From Sclerodactyla briareus (lineage: Eukaryota > Echinodermata > Holothuroidea > Dendrochirotida > Sclerodactylidae), in NCBI GenBank assembly GCA_026419785.1, contig JAODTK010003888.1, positions 124,001 through 188,000 of the forward strand: 64,000 nt of DNA, in the 5' to 3' direction. Position 1 is the stretch's first letter, and the number at the start of each line of letters is the position of its first letter. Position numbers and translations under genes: made by a program. Below the pieces are notes generated by a model. It ran no database searches, had not been told where the DNA came from, and saw only the letters and a program-made list of their open reading frames with translations. Positions 31,930 to 43,709 of the stretch are shown here, piece by piece.

Positions 31930-34900
31930 TTTATGAACCGATCGTTACGACATTAAGCAACGCGATTTCTCCTGGCATTCGTTCACTTCCTTGGACTTCT
32001 GAGGATGATTTGGGCCTGTTCCAAACATCCTAATCTGTACCTACGGGAGCGAGATTGTCTCAGACTAAATCCCTCTCTCGTCGTAATGTGAACACAGCGT
32101 CGGCCTACATCTTCTGGGCGTTATGACGCTGTTTAATGGAGAGTGAAATGCCAAGTTCATCCCCATCCCCGGAGGAGAGTACTTTGGGGGGACTCAAGGT
32201 CTACTCGTTTTACGCGGCAAAGAGTGATCGGGAATTTAAAAGATACTTGCGTGAACACTGGCGTCAGTGGTGTCACTTCAACGCGATTACTTCCGACTCA
32301 GAAGGATACTGATAAACGCGTATTCATGAAAGCAATGAAAAAATACCACAAAAGTTGTTTTCCGCAATGTTGAAAATTGATTGTTTTTCTTCTTTCTCTC
32401 GTAGGATGATAGAACATCTGAAAATGAATCGGGTCTTACACTTCATCACAATGATAACACCGTAGTCAGTTACAGCGTGCCTACATAACGTTGGTGATCG
32501 GCTGGAATTATTCTATAGGCGACGCGATCGGGATATAGTAGAAGTGGACCAAAGCAGCTCTGGAATCATTACGTTTGTTTGTTTACACCGGGATGCTGAA
32601 GCACTCGAAAACAGGAAGGAAGACGCTTTTAAACGAAGCAGAAATCTTTGGGGTCCGTTTCTTGTGCTGTTGAAAGTGCTGCCCCCCATTTTCAAAACTT
32701 GAGAGGCCTCAACAGGCTGACAGTCAGGGAGGGATATAGATTGCCCAATGCAGAAGGGGGGGCAGTCTTACTTCCCGACATCAATCTCCACCTGCACCCT
32801 ACCGTCACAACTTCGGAAGATATTCTCTGATTTTTAGGGCTGGAAATTAGGATCGACGATTAGGGCCAGTGTATAACCACACAGCTGAGAAATGCTATAC
32901 CGAGACACCGGCATCGAACCCTACGCCCTGACCTGCACTTATAACACCACTTCTCAATCTCCATCTTTCCGTAATTCCATTGCCATTGAACTTTTTATCA
33001 ACAAATTGGGAAGCAGAGGCCGGGGAGAACGGGGGTGGGGGGGGGGGACCAGCAATGATTATCTTAGGACTGTGTACTCGGGCACGCTGTTACTTTTGGT
33101 TCGTTCACCGACAGTAGGTCTATACCACACAACAACTAAGAATAACTAAAAGAACTTCTTTTTACGCTCAGCCCCACCCCCTCCCAGCGGTTTTTTCTCG
33201 TTTAGGTATTAATATAACTATTATAATTATTTTCCCCTTCCCCTTGAATCATATTCGTTTGCATTGGCCTTGGGCATATTTTTATGATGTACGAATAAAT
33301 TAAACATTTATATCCGTATCGAGAAGTGCCACAAATTAAAGGGGTCGTGATCAAGGAAGGGAAGAAATCAGAGGGTATTTTTTCGGTTATAGAATTTAGG
33401 GCATATTAGTTGCGGCCATTGTTTTGTTTTTCATTGGAATGTACCCCAAGTCGAGTCCTGGGAGAGGGTAGCGACTGACTTCCCTTTAGCAAGACGCCAT
33501 CACCCTAAAATCAGATCAGGAACCTATTATTCGCTCTATTATCGATTTTCCGGCGGACCATACAATGCAAATGAAGCATTTCGTGGCTGTATCGTTCATA
33601 GTATCCAGTGTATCGCGAAATAAGGAAAGAAATATTCATTAAAATCCCGCCGGTTCATTAGTTTCTTATGTTTATTTCATCCCTGCAAAGTGGAATACCG
33701 ACAGGCCTATTAGGCCTAAGTCATAACAACTGAGCCCTGAATTTGCCTTTGTTCCTTAAACAAGTGCCACGCTGACCGAGGCTAAAGAATAGGGTCTCGT
33801 GCGGCGACCCTATGCGCCGAACCTCCATGGACAATGCGTCCATGGGCCGTGAATAACTAGTACATTATTAATTCGACTTTTACGCGTCAGATCACCCCCC
33901 TGACCGCCTGTATAGTAGGCCACTGTATCGCAACCAGGCCAGGCCATCCCTGGCGCAGGGTCTGTCATGCAGTGTCCCCTCCTTTCATCCCGCACGTTAT
34001 GACGATTATTTAAACTAGAGTTGCGGATTCCTAACAGAGCAGTATACAAAAGGATCGATTACTGAACTATTTAATAATGATGTTTATTCGTCCTGCATGG
34101 AGAAACAGCTAACATGTATGAGCATGGCGCGGTACGGGCACAGATTGAGAGGGTATTGTATTATACCGTGGTTTATGGTAATATAACATGCATTAATTTA
34201 CATTAGAATATACTGCCAGCATGCTGTCTCATCGAGTGAAGACAAAAGAAGTCTATTTAGAACACGGGAGATGCACTATCAAGTATTTCTGCGATGGAGC
34301 GGAGACAGCGGAATTCCGAGAATATTACGAAAGAAGAGGGCAAAACACACGCGTATAAAATGATGTGCGAGTTATTCATAGCGCTTCTCATCGGAATATG
34401 GGCTATAAGAGCATCGAATGCAGTTGCTGTACTACTAATAGTACCAAATACTTACTCAACCTAAAAACTAGTGTTAACTCCATCGTAGGATCGGTACCCG
34501 GCCCGGGGCACTTCACGAAACAAAAGGCTGCATGTCAATTGCGATAATTGCACTTTTTCAAGGCCAGAAGGCTGTAAGGCACCTCCCTGCTCTCTACGTC
34601 AGCAGATGGCTGCATGTTGGGTAAGCAACAATCACAAACCTGGTTCGATCATAGACAGCGTTGAGGAATAGCCATAGCTTGGGAGTTCCCAAGTCACGAT
34701 CCCTAAGCCTAACGGTTCTACCGTACATCAGGGATGATACAAACTACCATCTGGACTGACACTAAGGAAAGGTTACAGTTGAGGTACCAGCTAAGGATTT
34801 AAAACTATTTGGATGATTCGTTGTTTGAAGCGAACAAATATCGTTGCGAGAACGTTCTGCTAATGGCTTAATCGTTCCAGTTGATGGACGTCATTCCGAG

Positions 34901-35010
34901 CGGCTGCTAATAAGATTGTTGAAAATCGTGAAGGGCCAATGGTCTTGTATTAGCGAACTGGACTGTATAAATGCACCCGTATCGAATTCAGTAGATTCGA
35001 GTGTATCGGA
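31930..35010. other. No recognisable gene
   Basis: About 3 kb. It holds a G-rich run at 33034-33048 and a short perfect hairpin, CCATGGAC-AATGC-GTCCATGG, near 33825. Frames at 32143-32373, 32513-32695 (minus), 33810-34049 (minus) and 34844-35080 lack any recognised motif. Confidence 0.4.
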
Positions 35011-35014
35011 CAAG

Positions 35015-35400
35015 GCACAACCAAGCTATTGCCAATTTGCCTTGTGGGACAACCGGGGGAACCGCAGGCTCAAAATATAATACAAAGTCAAAGTAAAAAC
35101 ATGTACCCATGAATATTGTACTGAACTGAGGGATCCGAATAAAAAATTACAGTACTCGTTCACAAAAAATTACATAATCTATCCATTCGAGTGCAGACCT
35201 TTTTTCGGTCTTTCTGTTATCATGGGGCAAGATTGTAGCAGTCTGTGTAGGGTCTTTGGGCGGCCTTTGCACCCCCCCCCGGATATGGATTCCTCGAAGT
35301 TCTCAAAATTAAAATGAAATATTTGAGCAAGGCAAAATTGCTAGAAGCCTCCCAATTTGATACGTCCTCCTCTCACCTGTGCAAATCTTTTACCTGTCAT
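35015..35400 (+). repeat. Poly-C-bearing dispersed repeat, copy 2
   Basis: Partner of 10815-11240, with the same order of shared words (TTTGCCTTGTG, AATACAAAGTCAA, CTGTTATCATGGGGCAA, C run at about 35271-35280, CAAGGCAAAATT, TCACCTGTGCAAATCT). The shared C tract shows that it is an original part of the element. Confidence 0.6.
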
Positions 35401-35404
35401 TGAA

Positions 35405-36595
35405 GTTCAAAGGAAGTAACGTCAACGTGTACATACACGTCTCTGAACGACAACTGCGCCCATTGGGTAACCAGTACCCCCAAACCCCAACTTATCCCTG
35501 CAAAGAAGCGGCGTTCATTTTACATGATAGGCTAGAGAGCCGCTGACAAGTTACAGTAATGACTATCTACTAGTGAAGTAGGGTACTGCGACGTCACTAA
35601 GTGCCTTTCTCACGGGGCACACGTACGATTTGCGAATGATCCGAACGTCACAAACTTGCGCTCGGGACGGAGGCGTTCATCATGGGAGGAAAAAAAATGC
35701 GGGGTGAGTGAGTGATTTATTCATCGAACGTTCTCCGCATTCGATATGGGTCTGGTTATTCAGTGATTTATTCTCGGGAAAATCGCAATAGCTTCGTCAT
35801 CGGTTAATTATGCGGCGACGTTCTCGAAAGTTCGTAATGTCGCAAAGCTTTCGTGAAACTCCGAACAGATTCCGGCGTTTTCGAGAATGTCTGGCGCACG
35901 GTCACGAAAGCAGCGAAGTTCGCAGGTGACTCGCAAAGATGTGCGTGAATACATGCATTGGACCCTGGGGACCCCGTTGCATAGGAGATAGAAAATACAT
36001 ATTCCGGATTTTAGTCTTTCGGAAAGAAACTATACGGCAGAAAAACAATTTTAAGTAGGCTACACCGAGCTATATTTAAAAAGCTGGGGTTCATTCAGTG
36101 TTAACGTCTCCCCTCTATAGCAAAACACAGCGTGTTACGTCATCAAATAACTGAAAATAAAATGAGACCATAATAGATAGTCGACCGACCGTATACGGAT
36201 GAATGAGTCGTAGCATTCTTTTCCTTACTTTCCCCTTCTCAAAAAAATCTCTGTATGAAATAAAATATCAGCAGCGGTATTGTTTGCCGCAAAATGTATT
36301 CTGGATGTCAATTCTATTTAGGTGCCGTGTACGGAAATCCATCTCGTACTGGTGACCGACTAAGTACGTAGGACGTATCACTGCGCGCGACTTCTCTCCT
36401 ACGATGATATCTGAATACGTGAAGCGAGTGTGAAGCGAGCGCGCAGTCAAAAACTGGGGTTATAGTCAAAAACTGGGGCTAAGTTTTTCACATTTTGTTC
36501 AAGGAGGCATCGTCTCATTGACGAGAAGAGGAACTCATACTTATCTGCTTATCCAAGGCTTCTCCAACTTTCGATAGGAGGTAATAAGGGGCATG
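35405..36595. other. No recognisable gene
   Basis: The part at 35620-35940 is rich in CpG and in GTTCGCGAA-like words (CGTTCTCGAAAGTTCG, GCGAAGTTCGC). A direct repeat, TCAAAAACTGGGG, occurs twice near 36447-36477. No gene was recognised. Confidence 0.4.
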
Positions 36596-36601
36596 GCCTA
36601 T

Positions 36602-37075
36602 ACCTCTTCCAGGGGCGGCGCCAGGGTCCGATGATGGGGCATATTAGTTTTTGACAGATCTGTTTTTTTGGAGATGAATATGGGGGAGGGGTCTAACGGG
36701 AGGGGTGTCCCCTCCTCATTGGAAAATTGCTTGATGTTTAAGCGTCCTTAGATGCAATATGATGCTATTAATGGTCACATTTGCCCATTCTTGGTATTGT
36801 TAATTGGCGAAAAACATGGTGTTGTGGCTGTAACATATGCAACTCTCGCAGGGTACTCATAGCTTAAAGTGCAAAGACACCCTCAAAACCATAAGTTCTA
36901 TGCAGTTCTCGATATTATTCAGGACAATCCACTCCCTGGAGTTAACTTCGTTTGTTTCCGAATATTTACACCCCCCACTCCCTATTGCTCAATGCATTTT
37001 CATCCAAAAATATTTTTCGGCTCAAAATTTGATTGGGGCACACGCCCCCCGTGCCCCCCCCCCCCGTGGCGCGAC
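36602..37075. mobile_element. G/C-capped dispersed element
   Basis: It starts AGGGGCGGCGCCAGGGTCCG and ends ACACGCCCCCCGTGC, a C run (37054-37065) and GTGGCGCGAC. The ends share GCGCCA followed by G (inverted), as expected of termini. The 152-codon frame from 36837 crosses the right end, takes its Pro run from the C tract, and is not accepted as a gene. Confidence 0.4.
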
Positions 37076-37079
37076 AATG

Positions 37080-38160
37080 CGCTCTTCAACCCTTCTCAGA
37101 TACCGTCCCATTCTTAACAACAGCGCCCTCATTTTCATTTACCGTCGGTTTTTTTTTTCTTCTCCAATTGATTATAAAGAAGTGAAATGTGAACAAAGAC
37201 ACGAGTTTGACAAACGAGACAAACGAGAAGAGGTGTATTATGCGAAGAGGAAGTCTGGACATTCGCCTCATGTTCTCCTCCCTCGAAAGCATTAGCGGAT
37301 ATTTCTAGATGCAATTTTCTACCAGCAATAATTCTCTTCGAATTGGGGATGCCCACACCCACCCAAACAAGTCCGAGTTCCTTGAATCTCTCTCCCGGGC
37401 CTTGAGGCAATATACTTGCCAATTGTGTGAATGGTACGCCCTCTATTTCACAACCTCTGATCTCTATGGTGCAGGTCGCTTATCAAAGTGACACTATGAT
37501 TGGCACGAGAGTCTCGGACAAGTCTCACATTCACCAGACTCTCCAATTCAATCAGTGATCGCACTCTTTATTATTCTCTTTGTCGGCCTACTTTATTCTT
37601 CAACCCAACCCCAACCCACTGTTGTCGCGTGTTTATGTTCGATGGACAATGCCATCGCTCTATCCTCTGTCGCGGCCAAGGCGAGTGGTCTCCCATAGGC
37701 CCCTCAGCCGCCCTCGTAATTTTGAGAATCACTCCAAAATATCAATAAGAGACCAATTAAAGAGAGAGCCTTTTCGGACGGCGTGCCCGTATTTAATATT
37801 GACAGAGCGAACCGCACTCCCGCCCCGTTTCTCAAAGAAAACCTTTTTCTTTTTATTACCGAAATTGTTATAGAACTAAAGAGTTTATTACGAAATAGAG
37901 TAGAGGTGTACTTATCGGAGGCGGGCGTTGGTTGAGTTAAGTGAAATGGGGGATTTTGAATTGGCGAGGTATGGACGGGTATACTTTTATTGGAATGGAT
38001 TTCTTCAGGTCATCTTTGCGTCAAATATAGACGTCGTAAATCGAATTGACCACTAGAGGGAATGTACAGTGGGGTTTGATCGTTATTGACTCCATATTGG
38101 CAGAAAGTATTTATTACAGCGAGAGCACAAGCATATGTACATTGGTCCATGCAATGGCTA
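37080..38160. other. No recognisable gene
   Basis: Several overlapping frames (37086-37873, both strands) show no motif. Their mutual overlap suggests chance. Confidence 0.4.
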
Positions 38161-38167
38161 ACAACGC

Positions 38168-38290
38168 TGTATGTATGTATGTATGTATGTATGTATGTTG
38201 TATGTATGTATGTTGTATGTATGTATGTAGGTATGTATGTATGTATGTATGTATGTATGTATGTTGTATGTATGTATGTAGGTATGTATT
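38168..38290. repeat. (TGTA)n tetranucleotide array
   Basis: About 120 bp of TGTA with periodic breaks (TGTTGTATG twice as a doublet, GTAGGTATG twice), which suggests that a longer compound unit has been copied. It is the reverse complement of the TACA array at 39789-39893. Tyr/Val/Cys/Met frames here are low-complexity translation. Confidence 0.95.
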
Positions 38291-38464
38291 CGCGGTGAAA
38301 ATTGGGACATGTGAACCTAGTAAGAAATCCGTGCAGAACATCCATCAATTCCCACTGTTTGCTTTATAGCTTGTTGTGACGACAGTATGTTTTCAAAGGA
38401 ATGCTCTCAAAAGTGACCAAATGTAAGCTTGCAGTGGGCATGGAAGGAAGTGCATTGTTGAAGA

Positions 38465-39005
38465 GTTAAAGGACAACTGCGGGCTTGGGAACACTAGAGG
38501 TTATTCGTGGTGAACAGAAAGCTGTATCTAAAGGTCCAACCCCCATTTCAATACGATGTTCCTATGTGGAGTTACTGGCCTACAAAGTTTGGTCCATTAT
38601 GCAGAGAAATTGGGGAGAATCCCAATGCGCAATAACGCATGACGTCACATATTGACAACACAGGAAATAGGTTATGTATTTCGTTGTTCCCTTCTGTTGA
38701 AAAAGTACATGTTTAGCAAGAAGTCTTTCTCTCACCAAAGTGAACCTCTCCCATGGACTAATTGCTTCTCGCAGTGAAAATATGTGTGAATTGCAATGGA
38801 AACAAAGAATGTTCGCAGGGATGTGCAAGTATGAAATCATTCATCATTGCATGATTGGATAGGCCTACTTCCCAATTTTGCGCAAAACACATTCACAAAC
38901 TTAAAATCCTTAACGGGAAGTCGTACGAACTTCGGGTTTGGACTGACACATTGAGTTTTTTCTCATGTTGATATATTAACCTCTTTTTATCCTGCAGTTG
39001 AATTG
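38465..39005. mobile_element. Non-autonomous DNA-transposon-like element, copy 2
   Basis: It starts GTTAAAGGACAACTGCGGGC, as copy 1 (8003) does, and aligns through GCGCAATAACGCATGACGTC, AATTGCAATGGAAACA and TTGGACTGACACATTGAG. The right end is less clear. CCTGCAGTTG near 38991-39000 is the inverse of CAACTGCAGG in copy 1, but the outer TCCTTTAAC is not present, so this end is eroded or truncated. Confidence 0.6.
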
Positions 39006-39009
39006 AGTG

Positions 39010-39785
39010 TGCAGAATTGCCCCGTGTATCAACGCGGCACTCAAGAATACATCCCCAATACGTGCACTTACTACGAAAACAGGAAATCGGTTAATTTCGC
39101 CCCAGACCACCTAAAACAGATTCGCTCGTATCGTTGGTCGCTTCGTGATACATTGTTTGAGTAGTCCCATTGTACTGTTATGATGGAAGAACACGTGTCC
39201 TGCGGAGATCTGTCCTAATCATAGATTACGATGCACGAGCAGAAATTGACAACTACACGTGCACGCGGTTTTCTAAATGCCAGATCAGAAAGACAGTTAT
39301 CTGTGAGAGGATGCATTACGCTAGTGGTGATGCGCCAAAGGCCGGCACAAGAGAGCTCCGTTGCGGCATAATTACATCCCATCGTTTAGGTTACGGAGCA
39401 GACAGTCGTTAATAAGGGTTCCAACTGGTGTCGGATCCGCCTCCGGATCGGGTACATTTCACTTTCCCTGAGTTTTTTTTCTTTCTGCTCATACTACTAA
39501 CAGCGCGTATTGGTTACGTCGTTCGTGCCATCCTAAAGTAGTTGTTTGGTATACCGCCTAAAATGTCAACCTGAAACCTAGTCGGCGTATCAGCTTTCGA
39601 CAGAGTTTATTTCCCTTGGACAGCTTGAAAATTCCAAGACAGCTTCTACGAGTGTGACCGAATCGTTCGGATTAACTAGTACTCAGACTTCACAGTCAAC
39701 CTACACTGGCCTCTCAGCAATCATTTTGGAATCCGCGAGAAATGTAAAAACAGCCTTTTTCCCATTGGCTCCACCCTACCAAAGA
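39010..39785. other. No recognisable gene
   Basis: One 80-codon frame (39170-39412, plus) with four cysteines in the middle has no recognisable domain. Confidence 0.35.
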
Positions 39786-39788
39786 CGA

Positions 39789-39893
39789 TAATACATACAT
39801 ACATACATACATACATACATACTACATACATACATACATACATACATACATACATACTACATACATACATACATACATACATACATACATACA
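39789..39893. repeat. (TACA)n tetranucleotide array
   Basis: About 105 bp of ATAC/TACA with two ACTAC phase breaks spaced about 40 bp apart. It is inverted relative to the TGTA array 1.5 kb upstream. Confidence 0.95.
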
Positions 39894-39899
39894 GTTCAT

Positions 39900-40610
39900 A
39901 TAGATTATTCTTGGACTCTCGTCAGCGAAATCATCAGTTCGTGACAAGAACTTCACCTGCAGTCACGGCTCAAGGTCATCCCCATCCCCGGTGTAATCGA
40001 GTTGGAAAATTTTTATGTTGATCAATTCCTCTCTGAAGTCGCTACGAGTCATTACAAGCTGTAAGGATGCACGGGAAGAAGTCCTGGCCCTGTATTATAA
40101 CATATATAACTGGTCAAGTGTTACATCAATAGTGACTCGGCGGGGCAGAGTTTGTTCCCTTCCGGGCAATTTCAAGTGTTTGCCGGTATGCGCTGGAGTA
40201 CCTGGAATATGCAAATCAGGCTATCTACTGGACGGGTTACGGCGGGCCCTTTACATACATTCCTATGCTTGTAATAACCCAGTGGTGTAGCTAAAGGCGG
40301 AGTAGTACGGTACGGGTACTGGCCTGGGTATCGACATGCAGACAGGCAATTATTTCTCCAAGCGAGGTGCTTTCCGCGCATCACGACCATCTGCCATGTT
40401 TGTGTATATATAGCCTAGCATGCCGAATTTTCAGATCAGCAGGTAGGGCACGGGTCACATGCACACAATATCGCACGCTCGAACGGCCTCTGGGATGGAC
40501 TAGACTGTTGTTGTAAACAAGAGCTTCATGGGGATGACTGTGGAGACGAATGGGGGTAATAAGGGATTTATATGGACTCGAATCACAATTCGCCAACGAA
40601 ATTGCACCCG
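39900..40610. other. No recognisable gene
   Basis: A 91-codon frame (40015-40290) contains CLPVCAGVPGICKSGYLLDG, which loosely recalls Cys-rich TIL/EGF-like domains, but the cysteine count is too low to call. Confidence 0.3.
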
Positions 40611-40614
40611 CCCT

Positions 40615-40795
40615 GATAAGTGGCGAATGCACCCACCGCCATTTTTTAACTCGATCGCCTGACGGTTAGGGAATATGAGTGAACGTGACGAACAGATCGG
40701 ACAAACAACGAACGAACTAACAACTGACGAACGGACCGAGAGACATGATGAACTTGTAGAGCTGCTTGCCCGCAGCATTAAAAAAAAAAAAAAAA
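40615..40795 (+). repeat. GAACGTGACGAAC repeat, copy 2, with A-tail
   Basis: Partner of 11935-12085. After the shared 3' end (CCCGCAGC) this copy continues ATT and then 16 A (40780-40795), which suggests a retroposon 3' tail. Confidence 0.55.
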
Positions 40796-40851
40796 CTCGG
40801 GTCAACATCTCTAAAAGAATGGTGTGCGACTATTTTTTGTGCTTAGACTAA
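40675..40851 (+). CDS. 58-codon charged frame inside a repeat
   Basis: ATG at 40675 opens MSERDEQIGQTTNELTTDER, then a helix-like EL(V)ELLARS segment and a lysine run from the A-tail, stopping at TAA (40849-40851). The first 35 residues are hydrophilic, with heptad-like Leu spacing as in a short coiled coil. The same DNA at 11935-12085 has stops, so it may be a remnant of a transposon protein such as a LINE ORF1 coiled coil, or chance. No promoter or family identity is visible. Confidence 0.2.
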   Translation: MSERDEQIGQTTNELTTDERTERHDELVELLARSIKKKKKTRVNISKRMVCDYFLCLD

Positions 40852-40859
40852 AAGCAAGC

Positions 40860-43020
40860 GCCGACATGATGCCAAGAAGTGATTTTCGAACAAATGAAGC
40901 TTGACCAGAAAATTCCGAAATAGCGGCATTGCTTGGTCATTGTCCCTTTAAACATTACCATGGTCGCATTTATTGCTGCTGACTATTAAACACGTGAATG
41001 TCTCGGCATAACACCAAGGCTGAAGGAAACAGGCACATTTTAGAAATATTTGCTGGGAGCAACGAATTACCACTTTCAGTCCATGCCTTGCATCGCCGGT
41101 ATGGTACGATGGTGAGCTGGGACTGATGACCTCGGGGTCGACCATGGTAATGCCGACATGGCACATCCAAAAGATTCACAACGTCACTGCCCACCTTAGT
41201 TACCAACCTATCTCCCATTATTTAGCTGCGAGCAATATGTGTTTAAGTATCGGTAATTACTAAATAGATGATCGACGATTCGTGTTTGAAATTAGATAAC
41301 GGTTTCTCTTTATCACGTTTTCTTTTAACTCAAACTACTACTATATATAGCCAGCTCTCTGAGTTAGTAGAGCTTTGTTGAAGGGTGGTTGCCAGATGTT
41401 TGGAAAACTTGAAAGAGGAGATTAAATAACCGGATATGTTATCAGCTGCACTTCACACCTATTCTTTTCTTTTCCAAAACCTGGGTTGTGAAGAATTATT
41501 TTGATTACTCTTCACAGATTACCATATAACATCTATGCGAGCTTCAATGGTTTCATTTATATAATTCTAATATTTTATACTTTATTTTATTTTATACCAC
41601 AACCCAAAAAGTGTTGTCAGGTGCCAGCTGCACAAAACCAGTTTTCACAGTTTTTTAATTACCGCGAGATCACTACGTTCCAAGATTCCATGAATATACA
41701 GACATTTTGTTCTATTTTTCGGCATGCCAGTTTTTTTTCTCCCTTTTTCAGAGGATTTAATTGGGTAAACTTTGGTTGCGATGCCCGTTGTTTATGATTC
41801 ACAACATATTCACAACTTAGTGACCAAAATGAATGTATCGCCATGATCTGCCGTGTTCACCATCCATCCTTGTTGTTTTCTCGATATCTAAAACAACTAT
41901 TATACACCTTTCGGACAGAATTAGTGAAATTTTTGACCAATAATCCTGATGCTCGGTCAAATCCAACCCATGGGATGGTCGATCTATTTCTGTCGATTGA
42001 CTTGATTGTATATGGTAATTTCTGAGTAACCGAAATCTGCTCTATTCCACTCCTCGTAATACACAATATACACTTTTAGTGTGATGGCACCATCACGCTC
42101 CCAAAGCGATGAAAAAGAAAACAGGAACCATGCAGACAAGGAACTCAATGACATGTGTTGAAAAAACAAGTCAATACTGATCTTGCAGGCATTTCCACTT
42201 CTAAAAAAAATGTTATCCTACTCATTAGTCATTATTGCTACGAAGCTTAAGACGGTGCCCCCTATTAGTTGCGCATTGAATTAAACATGTGAATACAGTT
42301 CTAATAAACTTATTGAAATAGCATATATTTCGATGATAATTCATATATAGAATAGAGATTTCAAGAAAGGTTAATTGACTTGCTTCCGTTTTAAAAGAGT
42401 ACGGACAGTTTAGGTGTAAACTGCAACAAGTTACACTATATAGGATATCATCTTGATAACATGCACATTCGGCATATAGTCAACCTCGGCTGCTCGATCT
42501 GGACATGTGTATATACTCGTATCAACGGACGTCTAATGTCAATTATACGGGAGCGTATTCTATTCATTTTGATAATGTTTCTCGATCCTCATCTTCCACA
42601 TGTATCATACCTTGTGGTCACATTATTTACACGCCGCATATTCCCACTTATGTCCTTCAATTATCTCTAGGCTGAAGAGCCAAAGAATAGGTATACACCC
42701 CGCATTTGAGCAGAGATCAATTTACGGGCGCGCATTCCCAATCGAGCGTGAAATGCGACATGAAAGGTAGGACACTGCGATTTGAAGTCGTCGACATTGG
42801 ATGTAAAATGTGTTATAGCTTCACTGCCTTGTGTGAATCACTTACAGATCGAGGGTGAGGCCATGCAAACAACTATTGGTAGCTTGACTAGGACGGAATT
42901 GGCCTGTATGAAAACACGGGGGATTACGAAACACCACTTCCACTCCTTATGATCTGATGATTATTGCTCTGGATTTAGAACTTCAATCCGGATTATCTAA
43001 TACTAATACAACTATCACTG
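40860..43020. other. No recognisable gene
   Basis: AT-rich. Frames at 40948-41218 (minus), 41501-41797 (plus), 41857-42169 (minus) and 42461-42670 (plus) are not recognised. Confidence 0.4.
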
Positions 43021-43026
43021 ATGCTA

Positions 43027-43067
43027 TACTAATACAACTAATACTACTACTACTAATAATAATAATA
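43027..43067. repeat. (ACT)n/(AAT)n microsatellite
   Basis: A short compound run, ACTAATACTACTACTACT into AATAATAAT. Confidence 0.8.
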
Positions 43068-43327
43068 TGACCATCCATGATGTGAGCTTAGGTCACATTG
43101 AAAGCAGCTCTTCGGAAAAGGGGAGCAACCCACGTTTGACTTTTCGGTGCTGAGATGCTCATTTCATGTAGCACAACCACCTGAACACACTAACAAGCCA
43201 CCATAGCCAATTGATTCTTTTGTGTGTAGAAAGAAAATGGAACTTTCCCCCTTCGGCTCATTTCCTCAGGGTTGGAGCATTTTGCCTCAAATTCCACGAC
43301 TAACCGTAACAACAGTTGTGTTTTCAA

Positions 43328-43442
43328 TACTACTACTACTACTACTACTACTAATAATAATAATAATAATAATAATATAATAATAATAATAATAATAATA
43401 TAATAATAATAATAAATAATAATAAAATAATAATAATAATAA
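43328..43442. repeat. (ACT)n(AAT)n compound microsatellite
   Basis: About 25 bp of ACT is followed by about 90 bp of AAT with three phase slips. It has the same two-part composition and order as 43027-43067, which may be a related seed. The Tyr/Leu frame on the minus strand is an artefact. Confidence 0.95.
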
Positions 43443-43578
43443 AGAAACTGGAGAGAAAGAAAAAAATTCTCTCATCATAAGTACTGAATGTATACAGGTA
43501 TAAGGCTGCCTAAATATGTGTTATTATCGACGATAATATATACCTTAAATGAACCTCAAGAGAAATAATCATTAATGA

Positions 43579-43706
43579 CTCATACCCGACGCGAGCTACG
43601 GAACCTATTCACGAACTCAACAGCTGAGTCCAGTTCGCCGTCTCATACCCGACGCGAGCTAATGGAACCTATTCACGAACTCAACAGCTTGAGTTCACTT
43701 CGCCAT
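43579..43706 (+). repeat. 63-bp direct duplication
   Basis: Two adjacent units start CTCATACCCGACGCGAGCTA (43579 and 43642) and continue GGAACCTATTCACGAACTCA. They differ at only a handful of positions including a 1-2 base indel, so the duplication is fairly recent. The reading frame shifts between units, arguing against a protein repeat. Confidence 0.85.
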
Positions 43707-43709
43707 CAG

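Noticed and set aside
32892..32960. GGCATCGAACCCTACGCCCTGACC as a reverse tRNA-like sequence
   Set aside because: No matching A-box or acceptor pairing around it.
36837..37295. 152-codon plus-strand frame
   Set aside because: Crosses the C-run end of a repeat, has overlapping rivals on both strands and no recognisable motif.
38010..38369. Tyr/Val/Cys/Met and Ile/His/Thr frames over 100 codons
   Set aside because: Translation of the TGTA array on both strands.
40015..40290. Cys-containing stretch like a TIL or EGF domain
   Set aside because: Too few cysteines and wrong spacing.
43328..43442. Regular repeat as a CRISPR array
   Set aside because: Simple sequence with slips, no repeat-spacer alternation; the same holds for all tandem arrays here.
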